A DNA stretch of 64,000 nt from JAIBJN01 sp963802795 (GCA_963802795.1 CAWDJV010000005.1:682001-746000), one strand, 5' to 3'. Numbered from the stretch's first letter, positions 35,585-44,507 are shown. The notes: generated by a model not told the origin, from the letters alone. A program made the numbers and translations.

Positions 35585-37141
35585 CTACGGCAGCCGGTAG
35601 TAGGACTCGCTCGTGAAGTCGGCGCGTAAGGCGGTGCCGTCGACGATCGCGTCGAAGCGCAGGCGCTCGGGCGACCACTCGTCGCCGACGCGGAAGCTGC
35701 CGTCGGGGAGCGGCTCGAGCGGCAGCTCGAGGCCCCAGGGGAAGACCGAGATCAGCTCGCCCTGGCGAAGGACGACCCGGAAGTTCGAGTACCAGGGGTT
35801 GTAGGCGCGGTAGTGCCCCGGATAGGCGCTCCATTCGCGCGGAGCGGCGCTGGGCTCGGTCGCGGGGGCTCCCTCGCGCCGGTAGACATCGGCGCCGTGC
35901 GAGGCCTCGAGGACGCGGCCGTCCTCACGGTGGAAGCCGAGCAGGAAAAGCGCGAGCTCCGCGCGATCGACGAGGAAGCGATCGTCTCCGCGCGGCTCGA
36001 GCGGCACCGTGGGCTCGCCGGCGAGGAGGAGCCGGTCGCCCTCCGCGACGAGCTCTAGCCGGCCGGCGTCGCCCTCGTACACGCCCTCGTAGTCCGCGGC
36101 ATCCTGGACCGCGAGCGGATCGGGTACCGGCGGCGGGCGCGTGCCGTCCCGGAAGAGGGCGAGGACCGCCTCCGCGACGCCCGCAAGAGCATCGCTCTCG
36201 GCGTTGGCGGCCGCCGCGACCCCGATCCCCGCCTCGAGGTCGCCGTGGATCGTCGCGCAAAAGCCCGGCATCGTTCCGCCGTGGCGGATCTCGCGCCTGC
36301 CCTCGCGCTCGCGCAGCTCGAGCCCGCAGCCGTACCACCACCGGTCTTCCGACTCGATCGCCGGCGTGACCATGGGCTCGAACGCCCCCGGCTCCAGCAG
36401 TCCCTCCCCGCGGTTCAGGAGGGCGCGCAGGAACGCGGCGAGATCGTCCACCGTTCCGGCCAGCGAACCGTCTCCCGTTCCGGTCTCGAGCCACGGTGCG
36501 GGAACCCAGGGGTCGCTTCGCCGCGCCGGACGGTCGTCGTAGCGTCGCTCGTAGCCGATCGCCAGCCGATGCCGTCCCTCGTTCGTGATCGCCGCATCGG
36601 TGCCCTCGAGACCGAGCGGCTCCAGGATGCGCTCCCGCACCACCTCCGCGTACGGCTTTCCCGCCACCTCCTCGACGACGAAGCCGAGGGCCCTGTAGCC
36701 GACGTTCGAGTAGAGGTAGCGGCTTCCCGGGGCGAAGCCGGTCTCGGTGTCGCGGAGCGCCCAGACGTCGAACCGCGAGTCCGAGCTCATGTCGGCGCCG
36801 ACCATGAGCCCGCTCGAATGCGTCAGCACGTGGTGGATCGCGATCGGCCCGTGCTCGCTCCGGACCTCGAACCACGGCAGGTAGCGGGTGATGGGCTCCG
36901 CCAGGTCGACCAACCCTTGCTCCTGCAGCTGGAGGAGGAGAACGGCGGTGAAGGTCTTGCCGATCGAGCCGTGCTCGAAGTAGGTCCCCGTCGTGACGGG
37001 TGTGCCGGCGTCGAGGTTCGCGAGGCCGAACGTCTCCGAGGCGACGAGCGCCTCCCGGTCGGTGACCGCGACCGCGAGGCCCGGAAGGCCCTGCACCGCG
37101 AGAACTTCCTCGACGTGGGCCCTGAGGGCTTCGACGGACAC
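35585..37141 (-). CDS. Serine hydrolase of the class C beta-lactamase / penicillin-binding-protein fold
   Basis: A 518-residue protein. The catalytic SxxK is in HGSIGKTFTAVLL (near residue 57), the YxN motif is in YLYSNVGYRALGF (near 150), and a HGG-like KTG equivalent is in REIRHGGTMPGF (near 290). After the roughly 350-residue catalytic domain there is a C-terminal lipocalin-like extension (DYEGVYEGDAGRLELVAEG onward) seen in many esterases and D-aminopeptidases of this family. No signal peptide was seen. Substrate is unknown; ester, D-amino-acid amide or beta-lactam are all possible. GTG 37141 follows TAGGAT by nine nt. Confidence 0.87.
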   Translation of the reverse strand: MSVEALRAHVEEVLAVQGLPGLAVAVTDREALVASETFGLANLDAGTPVTTGTYFEHGSIGKTFTAVLLLQLQEQGLVDLAEPITRYLPWFEVRSEHGPIAIHHVLTHSSGLMVGADMSSDSRFDVWALRDTETGFAPGSRYLYSNVGYRALGFVVEEVAGKPYAEVVRERILEPLGLEGTDAAITNEGRHRLAIGYERRYDDRPARRSDPWVPAPWLETGTGDGSLAGTVDDLAAFLRALLNRGEGLLEPGAFEPMVTPAIESEDRWWYGCGLELREREGRREIRHGGTMPGFCATIHGDLEAGIGVAAAANAESDALAGVAEAVLALFRDGTRPPPVPDPLAVQDAADYEGVYEGDAGRLELVAEGDRLLLAGEPTVPLEPRGDDRFLVDRAELALFLLGFHREDGRVLEASHGADVYRREGAPATEPSAAPREWSAYPGHYRAYNPWYSNFRVVLRQGELISVFPWGLELPLEPLPDGSFRVGDEWSPERLRFDAIVDGTALRADFTSESYYRLP

Positions 37142-37182
37142 GATGGAGCGATCCTAAGCGGCCAGGCCGATACTGTGACCAC
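37142..37182. promoter_or_regulatory. Divergent promoters (serine hydrolase / amidohydrolase)
   Basis: TAGGAT (37156-37151, minus) lies nine nt before GTG 37141. TACTGT (37171-37176, plus) lies six nt before GTG 37183. Both fit TAnnnT -10 boxes of leaderless genes; neither gene has a Shine-Dalgarno. Confidence 0.45.
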
Positions 37183-38259
37183 GTGATCGACTGCGACATC
37201 CACCCGCAGGTCGGCGACCCGGAGGAGCTCCTCGCGTACGTCGATCCTGCGCAGCGCGAATGGTTCAGGGCGCAGGGGCCGTCGCTCGGGCTGCCGGGGT
37301 ACTCGTGGGCGCATCCGTCCTCCTGGTTCCGTCAGGACATCGACCAGGACGGCCGCCCGCCGGCGTCCGACGTCGACGCCGTGCGCCGCGAGCTCCTCGA
37401 TCCGAGCGGGACGGACGTCGGCGTCCTGAACGGCGACGACCCCGTGCTCGTCTCGCTGATGCCGAGCCCGTACCGGGCGGCCGAGCTTGCGCGCGCCCAC
37501 AACGAGTGGCTGCGCGCGCGCTGGCTCGACGCCGAGCCGCGCCTGCGCGCGTCCATCCTCTGCCCGGCGCAGGACCCGCAGGCGGCGGCCGCCGAGATCC
37601 GCCGGGTTGCCGAGGACGAGCGCTTCGTCCAGGTGCTCCTCTGCGGCGGCGCCGACCGTCCGTACGGGGAGCCGCGCTACCTGCCGATCTTCGAGGCGGC
37701 CGCCGAGTGCGGGCTCCCCGTGGCGATCCACTCCGGCGGCGAGGGGATGGGGATTGCGGCCCCGCCGGGCGGCGCCGGCCCGGTCACCTTCTACATCGAG
37801 TGGCACACGCTCGGCTCGGCGTGCAGCACGATGTCGCACCTGGTCTCGCTGCTCTGCCACGGGACGTTCGAGCGGCTTCCGGCCCTCAAGGTGCTGCTGA
37901 TCGAGGGAGGCCTCGCCTGGCTCCCGGGCATCCTCTGGCGGCTCGACACGAACTGGCGCGCGCTTCGGAGCGAGATCCCGTGGCTCGAGCGCAAGCCGAG
38001 CGAGGTCGCGCGCGACCACGTCCGCTTCTCGACGCAGCCGCTCGAGCACACCGACGGTCGCGACGAAACGCTCTTCGAGATGCTCGAGGCGGCCGGCGCG
38101 CCGGACACCCTCTGCTTCGCCTCCGACTACCCCCACTGGGACTTCGACGACCCGGGCTTCATGCTCAACCGACTCCCGGAGGCCTGGCGGGAGAAGGTGC
38201 TCCACGAGAACGCAGCCGAGCTCTACGGCGCCCGGCTTGGGCTTCCCGCCGTTGGCTGA
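37183..38259 (+). CDS. Amidohydrolase-2 family metal-dependent hydrolase/decarboxylase
   Basis: A 358-residue TIM-barrel amidohydrolase of the ACMS-decarboxylase/gamma-resorcylate-decarboxylase branch. The metal motif D-x-H is DCDIHP at the very N-terminus. Later ligands are the His in VAIHSGGEGM and the Asp in CFASDYPHWDFDDP. Members hydrolyse amides or lactones or decarboxylate aromatic acids. The 3' end overlaps a Rieske ferredoxin gene by 23 nt, an arrangement often seen in ring-cleavage pathways. It starts at GTG 37183, six nt after a TACTGT box, and is probably leaderless. Confidence 0.87.
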   Translation: MIDCDIHPQVGDPEELLAYVDPAQREWFRAQGPSLGLPGYSWAHPSSWFRQDIDQDGRPPASDVDAVRRELLDPSGTDVGVLNGDDPVLVSLMPSPYRAAELARAHNEWLRARWLDAEPRLRASILCPAQDPQAAAAEIRRVAEDERFVQVLLCGGADRPYGEPRYLPIFEAAAECGLPVAIHSGGEGMGIAAPPGGAGPVTFYIEWHTLGSACSTMSHLVSLLCHGTFERLPALKVLLIEGGLAWLPGILWRLDTNWRALRSEIPWLERKPSEVARDHVRFSTQPLEHTDGRDETLFEMLEAAGAPDTLCFASDYPHWDFDDPGFMLNRLPEAWREKVLHENAAELYGARLGLPAVG

Positions 38260-38602
38260 GTGGGTGGACGTCGGCGCCGCTGCCGACCTCGAGCGCCACG
38301 GGCGGTTGACCGCCCGGGTCGGCGGGCGCGACGTGGGCGTCGTCGCGGGGGCCGACGGCACCCTGCACGGTCTCCGAAACCGCTGCCCGCACCACGGGGG
38401 GCCGCTCTGCCTGGGAGCTCTCCACGAGAGGATGGAGGGCGAGCCGGGCCGCTACCGGCTCACCGGCCGCCGCGTTCTCCGCTGCCCGTGGCACGGCTGG
38501 GAGTTCGACGTCGAGACCGGCGTGTGCCTCGACGAGCCGACCCTCCGCGCCGCGGTCTACCCCGTGCGCGTCGAGGAAGGCCGCATTCTCGTCCAGGCCT
38601 AG
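38237..38602 (+). CDS. Rieske-type [2Fe-2S] ferredoxin
   Basis: A 121-residue stand-alone Rieske domain. The ligands are visible as CPHHGGPLC (Cys and His near 50) and CPWHGWEFD (near 82). It begins EWVDVGAAADLERHG and ends ILVQA, like ferredoxin components of oxygenases. It would carry electrons to an oxygenase; the Rieske oxygenase at 20.6 kb lacks a local partner. TTG 38237 gives a 23-nt overlap with the amidohydrolase; GTG 38263 is an alternative that would avoid the overlap. No reductase gene is adjacent. Confidence 0.85.
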   Translation: MGFPPLAEWVDVGAAADLERHGRLTARVGGRDVGVVAGADGTLHGLRNRCPHHGGPLCLGALHERMEGEPGRYRLTGRRVLRCPWHGWEFDVETGVCLDEPTLRAAVYPVRVEEGRILVQA

Positions 38603-38661
38603 TATGCGGCAGCGCGTCATACACGGGTGCATACAAGAAGTATGCAATACTGCATTAGGCA
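38601..38661 (+). promoter_or_regulatory. AT-rich operator/promoter with repeated GTATGC/GCATAC boxes
   Basis: This 60-bp gap is clearly AT-richer than its surroundings. It holds a perfect inverted repeat TGCATAC-AAGAA-GTATGCA (38628-38646), plus further partial copies: AGTATGCG at 38601, GTCATAC at 38616, TGCATTA at 38651 and CGCATAC just inside the next gene (38667). The arrangement suggests a transcription-factor operator before the ATPase gene at 38662. No strong Shine-Dalgarno is present. Confidence 0.55.
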
Positions 38662-39835
38662 ATGTCGCATACCAACCCCTTCACCTTCGGCGCGCTCGCG
38701 CTCGACGAAGCGTTTACCGATCGCGAGGCCGAGATCCGTGAGCTCGTCAGCGATATGCGGAACGGCCAGGACGTCCTCGTCTACGCCCCACGACGCTACG
38801 GGAAGTCGTCGCTCGTCCTCCGGGCCGCGCAGCAGGCGATCGGCCGTGGGATCCTCGTCGGCTACTGCGACCTGATGAGGACGCCGACCAAGGAGCGCTT
38901 CGCGGCGGCGCTCGCGAGGACGATCTACAGCGACCTCGAGACGGCGGCCGGGCAGGCGCTCGAGCGGGCGGCGAGCCTCTTCCGCGGGCTCCGCATCACG
39001 CCCACCATGGAGGTCGACCCGACCGACGGCAGCCTCCGCTTCTCGTTCCACGCGGGCCGCCGTCGGACGGACATCGACGACACCATCGAGGCGCTCCTCG
39101 CGCTTCCGGGCCGGATCGCTGCCGAGCGGGAGCGGCGCGCGGTCCTCGTGTTCGACGAGTTCCAGGAGGTCGTCTCACTGGACCCGCACTTCCCCAACCT
39201 CATGCGCGCCGTCTTCCAGGAGCAGCCCGAGGTCGGGCACGTCTACCTCGGGAGCAAACGCCACGTCCTCGACAGGATCTTCGAGGACGAGAACGAGCCC
39301 TTCTGGCGGAGCGCGAAGCGGCTCGAGATCGGCACGATCGCGGCGGCCGAGTTCGCGCGCTTCCTGCGCCGTGAGGTTCGACGAGACCGACAAGGGGATC
39401 GACGACGACGCGGTCAGCCGGGTGCTGGACGCGACCGGCGGCCATCCGTACGGGACCCAGGAGCTCGCGTACTTCCTCTGGGAGCTCGTTCCCACGGGTC
39501 ACTTCGCGCGGCTCGCGGACGTCGAGGCCGCCCTCGAGCAGGCGCTTCGCTCCGAGCACAACCACTTCGCCAAGCTGTGGGACGACGCTCCCCATGCCCA
39601 GAGGCTCCTCATGCTCGCCCTCGCGGAGGAGCCCACACGCTCGCTCTACGCGGCCGGCTACGCGGAGCGGCGGGACCTCCCGGCGAAGCCGGCGCTCCAG
39701 CGGGCGATCGGCGCGCTGGTGACGAAAGAGATCGCCGGGCGGGGTGGCGACCGCGTCTACAGGATCATCGAGCCGTTCTTCGCAGACTGGCTCCGGAAGG
39801 AGCAGGCCTACCAGCCGAGCCCTGGATCCGCGTAG
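38662..39835 (+). CDS. ATPase_2-type P-loop NTPase (STAND/AAA-like), frameshifted
   Basis: A protein of about 390 residues resembling archaeal-type ATPases (ATPase domain 2 family). Walker A is VYAPRRYGKSSLVL (near residue 37) and Walker B is AVLVFDEFQEVV (near 165), followed by SKRHVLDRIFEDENEPFW. After RFLR the frame changes: one extra base near 39368-39373. It continues as RFDETDKGIDDDAVSRVLD, including GGHPYGTQELAYFLWE, a conserved ATPase_2 C-terminal phrase, and a winged-helix-like end. Such ATPases are often found as isolated genes in mobile or toxin-linked settings; the function is unknown. The upstream region is distinctive. It overlaps the convergent amidohydrolase gene by 28 nt. Confidence 0.75.
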
Positions 39836-42441
39836 ACCGGCTCGCCTTCGACCAGGGTCAGGAGCACGCGGGCGTCGCCGATCGGGCCCGAGCCGGGATC
39901 CAGCACGTCCCGGTCGAGGACGACCAGGTCTGCCAGCTTCCCCGCCTCGACCGTGCCCGTCACGTCGTCGAGGAAGTTGACGTAGGCGGAGCCCGCCGTG
40001 AATGCGGTCAGCGCGGTGGGAAGGTCGAGCGCTTCCTCCGGGATCAGCGGCTCCGTCTCCCGCTCGTCCGGGGCGACACGGGTCACCGCCACCTCGATCT
40101 CGAGCAGGGGGTTCGGCGTCGAGACGGACCAGTCGCTTCCGAAGGCGAGATGCGCTCCCGCCCGCACCAGGCTTGCGAACGGATACATCCGCGCCGACCG
40201 CTCGGGGCCGATGAACGGCTCGGTCAGGTCGCTCACGTAGGCGTCCCGGCAGGCCCAGTAGGGCGAGACGTTGGCGGCGACGCCCAGCTCCGCGAAGCGC
40301 GGCAGGTCGTCGGGGTGGACGAGTTGGAGGTGCGCGAGATGGTGGCGGGAGTCGCGGCGGCCGTTCGCGCGCCCCGCCGCCTCGATCGCGTCGAGCGCGT
40401 CGCGGACGGCCCGGTCTCCGATCGTGTGCATGTGCACCTGGAAGCCCTCGGCATCGAGGGCCGCCACCATCTCGGCCAGCTCCTCGGGCTCGTGCATGGA
40501 GATCCCGCGGTTGTCGCTGCCCACGTAGGGCTCGAGGAGCGCGCCCGTGAGGTTCTCGAGCACGCCGTCGACGAAGATCTTCGCGCCGCGGACTCGGAGG
40601 CGGCCGAGAGCGCCGCTCGCCCGCAGCTCGGTGAGCTCCTCGAGCTGCCCTCCCTCGCCTTGCCGGTCCCAGAGGAGGTTTCCCTCGGTTCGCATGGTCA
40701 GCTCGCCGCGCTCGGCCAACGCGCGGTAGGCGCGCAGCGTTTCCGGCCGGACGGTCGCGTCCTGCCAGGCGGTGATCCCGAGGGCGTGAAGATCGGACTG
40801 GGCGAGGCGCAGCGCCTCTTCCCAGGTCGCGTCAGTCGGCTCGGGAAGGAGCCGGTCGACGAGGTGGATCGCCCCCTCGTGGAGCGTTCCCTGCGGCTCC
40901 TCCGAGGCCTCCCTCTCGATCCGACCGTCCGCCGGGTCGGGAGTCGACGCGTCCACGCCGGCGAGGGCGAGGGCCCTGCTGGAGACCCAGGCGCCGTGAC
41001 CGTCGCGGTTGAGGAGGTAGACCGGCCGGCCCGGCACGGTCGCGTCGAGGTCGTAACGGCTCGGCGTGCCGCCGGGGAAGAAACTGAGCGACCAGCCGTC
41101 GCCCACGATCCACTCCTCCTCCGGATGCTCGGCCGCATAGCGCGCGACCGTCTCGAGGCAGTCCTCCCGCGACGTGCAGTCGTGCAGGTTGCATTGGAGG
41201 CTGCTGAGGCCGCTGTCGGGTGGATGGAGGTGCGCGTCCTGGAACCCGGGCAGGACAGTTCGGCCCTCGAGCTGGAGGACCCGCGTCCCCGGGGCGACCC
41301 ACCCGCTCGCGTCACGCGCCGAGCCCACGGCCGCGATCCGCCCGTCCCGGACGCCGACCGCCTCGGCGACGGTGCGTGCGCTGTCCGCCGTGAAGACGGT
41401 GCCTTCCATGAGGACGAGGTCCAGCTGCTCGGGCACTAGGCGCGTGATGCAGGCGGCCTCGTGCCCGGCGCGCACGCCCGACGGCACGCGAAGCTCCGGG
41501 TCCGTCGCCCGGCACTCCGGGATGGCGATCGGGCAACGCGGATGGAAGCGGCAGCCGGGCGGGACGTCGACCGGATTCGGAGCCTCGCCGCGCAGGATCT
41601 GCGGCGTCGTGGACGCGCGCGGGTCGCGCTGGGGGACGACGGAGATCAGCGCCTTGGTGTAGGGATGGCGAGGATTCCAGACGACTTCCCGGGCCGGCCC
41701 TTCCTCGACGATGCGGCCGAGGTACATGACCGCGATGCGGTCGGCGTAGTGCGCGGCGGTCGAGAGGTCGTGCGTGATCATGAGGATCCCGAGGCCGCTC
41801 CGGCGGAGCCCGTCGAGGAGGGAGAGGATCCCCGCCCGCACCGAGACGTCGAGCATCGACACGGGCTCGTCGGCGACGAGGAGCTCGGGATCGAGCACGA
41901 GGCTTGCAGCGATCGCGACCCGCTGGCGCTGGCCCCCCGAGAGCTCGTGCGGGTAACGGTCGAGGAAGAGCTCGGGCGGCGTCAGCCCGGCCCGGGAGAG
42001 CGCGTCGTGGACCCGCTGCTCGCGGTCGGCGCGCCCGCTTGCCTCTCGGTGCACGAGCAGGGGCTCCTCGACCGTGGCTCTCACCCGGAAGCGAGGGTCG
42101 AGCGACTCGTAGGGGTCCTGGAAGATGAGCTGGATGTGGCGCCGCACCCCGCGGAGCTGCCGCCCCGAGCGCCCGGAGACGGCCTCACCGCGGAAGCGAA
42201 CCTCTCCCGACTCTGGCTGGACGAGGCCGAGGATCGTCTGCGCCGTCGTCGTCTTCCCGCTCCCCGACTCACCGACGAGCGCGAGCAGCTCGCCCTCTCT
42301 CACCGAGAACGAGACGCCGTCGACGGCGCGCACCGCGAGCTTCGGCTTCCCCCTGAGCGTCCCCACGACTCCGCGAGGCAGCGGGAAGCGGGTGACGAGG
42401 TTCTCGACCTCGAGCAGAGGAGGCCTCCCGTTCTCGCTCAC
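39808..42441 (-). CDS. DppF-like peptide ABC ATPase fused in frame to a YtcJ-like amidohydrolase
   Basis: One open frame of 877 residues. Residues 1-335 are an oligo/dipeptide transporter ATPase: ALVGESGSGKTTTAQTILGL, signature LSGGQRQRVAIAAS, Walker B ELLVADEPVSMLD, and the oligo_HPY tail GCRFHPRCPIAIPEC. From residue 336 (GTG 41436 or ATG 41409) it is a complete metal-dependent amidohydrolase: LVLMEGTVFTADSARTVAEA, metal motif FQDAHLHPPDSG, VHMHTIGDRA, and FGSDWSVSTPNP. No stop codon lies between the two; a TAG is present one frame away at the junction. It is either a real transporter-hydrolase fusion or two genes joined by an indel. GTG 42441 overlaps the dppD stop (GTGA). Confidence 0.8.
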   Translation of the reverse strand: MSENGRPPLLEVENLVTRFPLPRGVVGTLRGKPKLAVRAVDGVSFSVREGELLALVGESGSGKTTTAQTILGLVQPESGEVRFRGEAVSGRSGRQLRGVRRHIQLIFQDPYESLDPRFRVRATVEEPLLVHREASGRADREQRVHDALSRAGLTPPELFLDRYPHELSGGQRQRVAIAASLVLDPELLVADEPVSMLDVSVRAGILSLLDGLRRSGLGILMITHDLSTAAHYADRIAVMYLGRIVEEGPAREVVWNPRHPYTKALISVVPQRDPRASTTPQILRGEAPNPVDVPPGCRFHPRCPIAIPECRATDPELRVPSGVRAGHEAACITRLVPEQLDLVLMEGTVFTADSARTVAEAVGVRDGRIAAVGSARDASGWVAPGTRVLQLEGRTVLPGFQDAHLHPPDSGLSSLQCNLHDCTSREDCLETVARYAAEHPEEEWIVGDGWSLSFFPGGTPSRYDLDATVPGRPVYLLNRDGHGAWVSSRALALAGVDASTPDPADGRIEREASEEPQGTLHEGAIHLVDRLLPEPTDATWEEALRLAQSDLHALGITAWQDATVRPETLRAYRALAERGELTMRTEGNLLWDRQGEGGQLEELTELRASGALGRLRVRGAKIFVDGVLENLTGALLEPYVGSDNRGISMHEPEELAEMVAALDAEGFQVHMHTIGDRAVRDALDAIEAAGRANGRRDSRHHLAHLQLVHPDDLPRFAELGVAANVSPYWACRDAYVSDLTEPFIGPERSARMYPFASLVRAGAHLAFGSDWSVSTPNPLLEIEVAVTRVAPDERETEPLIPEEALDLPTALTAFTAGSAYVNFLDDVTGTVEAGKLADLVVLDRDVLDPGSGPIGDARVLLTLVEGEPVYADPGLGW

Positions 42442-43415
42442 GAGGCCGCCTTCATGGCCGGGTCGTTGAGGTGGCAGGCCGCTGCCCGCCCGGTGTCGAG
42501 GGAGAGCAACTCGGGCTTCACCGTCGCGCACGGCGAGAAGGCACGGTCGCAGCGCGGCGCGAAGGGGCAGCCGGGGATCTCGCGGTCGAGGCGGGGCGGC
42601 GTACCGGGAATGGAGACGACCTCGCTCTCCCCGTAGAGGTCGGGCGTCGCGGAGAAGAGGAGTCGCGTGTAGGGATGGCGCGGGTCGTGGAAGAGCGCGT
42701 CGGTCGCGCCGATCTCGGCGATCTCGCCGGCGTACATCACCGCCGCCCGCTCGCAGACCTGGGCGACGATCGGAAGGTCGTGCGTGACGAGGACGAGGGC
42801 CAGCCCGAAGTCGTCGGCGAGCCCGACGAGCAGCTGGAGGATCTGGGCCTGCACCATGACGTCGAGCGCGGTCGTCGGCTCGTCTGCGAGCAGCACCTTC
42901 GGCTTGCAGGAGAGCGCCATCGCGATCGCCGCGCGCTGCCGCATCCCGCCCGAGAACTCGTGCGGGAAGCTGCGCGCCCGCGCCGCGGGAATCCCCACGC
43001 GCTCGAGAAGCTCACCGACCTGGGCCCGCGCCTGCCGTCCCTCGGCCACCTCGTGGAGCCTCATCGGCTCGGCGATCTGGTCGCCGATTCGCTTCACGGG
43101 GTTGAACGCGTTCATCGCGCCCTGGAAGACCATGGCGACGTCGGTCCAGCGGTGCGGGCTCACAGTCGCCTCGCCCTCGGCAAGCAGGTCGTCGCCGTCC
43201 AGGAACACGCGCCCGGCGACGCTCGCGCTCGACGGCAGGAGGCCCATGATGGCGAGGATCGTCGTCGTCTTCCCGCACCCCGACTCGCCGACGAGGCCGA
43301 ACCGCTCGCCGGGCGCGAGTTGGAAGTCGACCCCCTGCACGGCGTGCAGCTCGCCGCCCTTTGCAAGCTCGAACCAGACGTGCAGGTCCTCGACCTGGAG
43401 CACGGGCTCTTTCAT
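42438..43415 (-). CDS. dppD: DppD-like peptide ABC transporter ATPase
   Basis: A 325-residue ATPase of the oligo/dipeptide importer. Walker A is LVGESGCGKTTTILAIMGLL, signature FSGGMRQRAAIAMAL, Walker B KVLLADEPTTALD, H-loop LVTHDLPIVAQ, and the C-terminal oligo_HPY cysteine region is PGCPFAPRCDRAFSPC. The probable start ATG 43415 is the end of an 8-bp inverted repeat (CATTGGCC/GGCCAATG), and no Shine-Dalgarno precedes it. An upstream TTG at 43433 in the other arm is an alternative. It works with DppF on the DppB/DppC channel. Confidence 0.9.
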   Translation of the reverse strand: MKEPVLQVEDLHVWFELAKGGELHAVQGVDFQLAPGERFGLVGESGCGKTTTILAIMGLLPSSASVAGRVFLDGDDLLAEGEATVSPHRWTDVAMVFQGAMNAFNPVKRIGDQIAEPMRLHEVAEGRQARAQVGELLERVGIPAARARSFPHEFSGGMRQRAAIAMALSCKPKVLLADEPTTALDVMVQAQILQLLVGLADDFGLALVLVTHDLPIVAQVCERAAVMYAGEIAEIGATDALFHDPRHPYTRLLFSATPDLYGESEVVSIPGTPPRLDREIPGCPFAPRCDRAFSPCATVKPELLSLDTGRAAACHLNDPAMKAAS

Positions 43416-43547
43416 TGGCCGTTCTTTGGCCAATGGGAGGGGGGAGGGTGTGTGAGGGAACCGGGAGGTTCCTTCACTGTCTCAAAGAAGGGGGCTCGCG
43501 GGGAAACATGGTTTCCCCCGCGGGAGCGAGCCGGAGGCGAGCGACTC
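43413..43547 (-). promoter_or_regulatory. dppC-dppD intergenic region with three strong hairpins
   Basis: Reading toward dppD there are three stems. A nested hairpin has GGGGAAAC/GTTTCCCC (43500-43507, 43511-43518) inside GGCTCGC/GCGAGCC (43493-43499, 43526-43532). An 11-bp stem with one G-T pair lies at 43452-43462/43467-43477. The CATTGGCC/GGCCAATG stem (43413-43420, 43428-43435) contains the dppD ATG. A 23-nt direct repeat at 43522-43544 recurs after dppB. The hairpins may set subunit stoichiometry by stabilising or attenuating the mRNA, or by hiding the start. Confidence 0.6.
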
Positions 43548-44507
43548 TCATGCCTCGTCCTTCTGCAGCGGCCGGAGCCTGAAGCGGCGGACGGAGAGGT
43601 GGCCGACCCGCAGGCGCGGGTTGAGGGCGTTCTCGATCGCGGTGCCGAGCATCGTGCACCCGAGGATGACGAGGGCGACCGCGATCCCGGGCGGAGCGAT
43701 CGCCCACCAGGCGTCCACCGTGATCGCGTTCGAGACGAAGGCGTTCTCGATCAGGCGTCCCCACGAGATGAGGCTCGGGTCGCCGAGGCCGAGGAAGGCG
43801 AGCGCCGTCTCGGCGAAGATCGCGATCGCGACGGTCAGGACCGTGTTGGCTACGAGGAGCGGTGCGACCTGCGGGAGGATGTGGCGGAAGATGATCCGCG
43901 AGTCGCTCGCGCCGAGAGCCTGCGCCCGGCGGACGTAGACGCGCTCGCGGACGCTCTTGACCTGCGCGCGGATGATCCGGGCCGTGCCCGTCCAGTAGAT
44001 GACTCCGATGATGATGATGATGTTCGTGAGGCTCCGGCCCCAGACCGCCGCGATCACGATCATGAGCGGGACGTCGGGAATGACGAGGAAGTAGTCGGTC
44101 AGGCGCATGAGCCCAATGTCGACCTTGCCGCCGAGATAGCCGGCCAGGATTCCGACTGCGCCTCCGATCAGCATCGCCACCGCGGCGGCAGCGAAGCCGA
44201 CGATCAGCGAGACGCGCGCGCCGTAGATGATCAGCGAGAGCATGTCGACGCCGCCGTCGTCGAGCCCGAGCCAGTGCTCTCTCGATGGCGGTGCGAAGGG
44301 AGGGCCTACCTTCTCGCGCGGCCCATAGGGGGCGAGGAGCGGCGCGAAGATCGCGACGAGGATCGCCAGGAGCAGGACGACGCCGCCGATCGTCGCCTGC
44401 GGACGGCTGCGCAGGACCGCCCACACCACGCCGCCACGACTCCGGCGGGTCTCGGGGAGATCGCCGGGGTCGGCCGGCCCGGCGGGAGCGGCGACGGCCT
44501 GACTCAC
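43548..44507 (-). CDS. dppC: DppC-like peptide ABC transporter permease
   Basis: A 319-residue permease with an N-terminal cytoplasmic region and six spans, the first being ATIGGVVLLLAILVAIFAPL. The EAA loop is YVRRAQALGASDSRIIFRHI. It has the family's LAPYGP motif after span 1 and a large extracytoplasmic loop. The GTG at 44507 sits in the 3' arm of an 11-bp perfect hairpin, and no Shine-Dalgarno was seen. The longer open frame to 44666 is shadow over dppB. It pairs with DppB. Confidence 0.92.
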   Translation of the reverse strand: MSQAVAAPAGPADPGDLPETRRSRGGVVWAVLRSRPQATIGGVVLLLAILVAIFAPLLAPYGPREKVGPPFAPPSREHWLGLDDGGVDMLSLIIYGARVSLIVGFAAAAVAMLIGGAVGILAGYLGGKVDIGLMRLTDYFLVIPDVPLMIVIAAVWGRSLTNIIIIIGVIYWTGTARIIRAQVKSVRERVYVRRAQALGASDSRIIFRHILPQVAPLLVANTVLTVAIAIFAETALAFLGLGDPSLISWGRLIENAFVSNAITVDAWWAIAPPGIAVALVILGCTMLGTAIENALNPRLRVGHLSVRRFRLRPLQKDEA

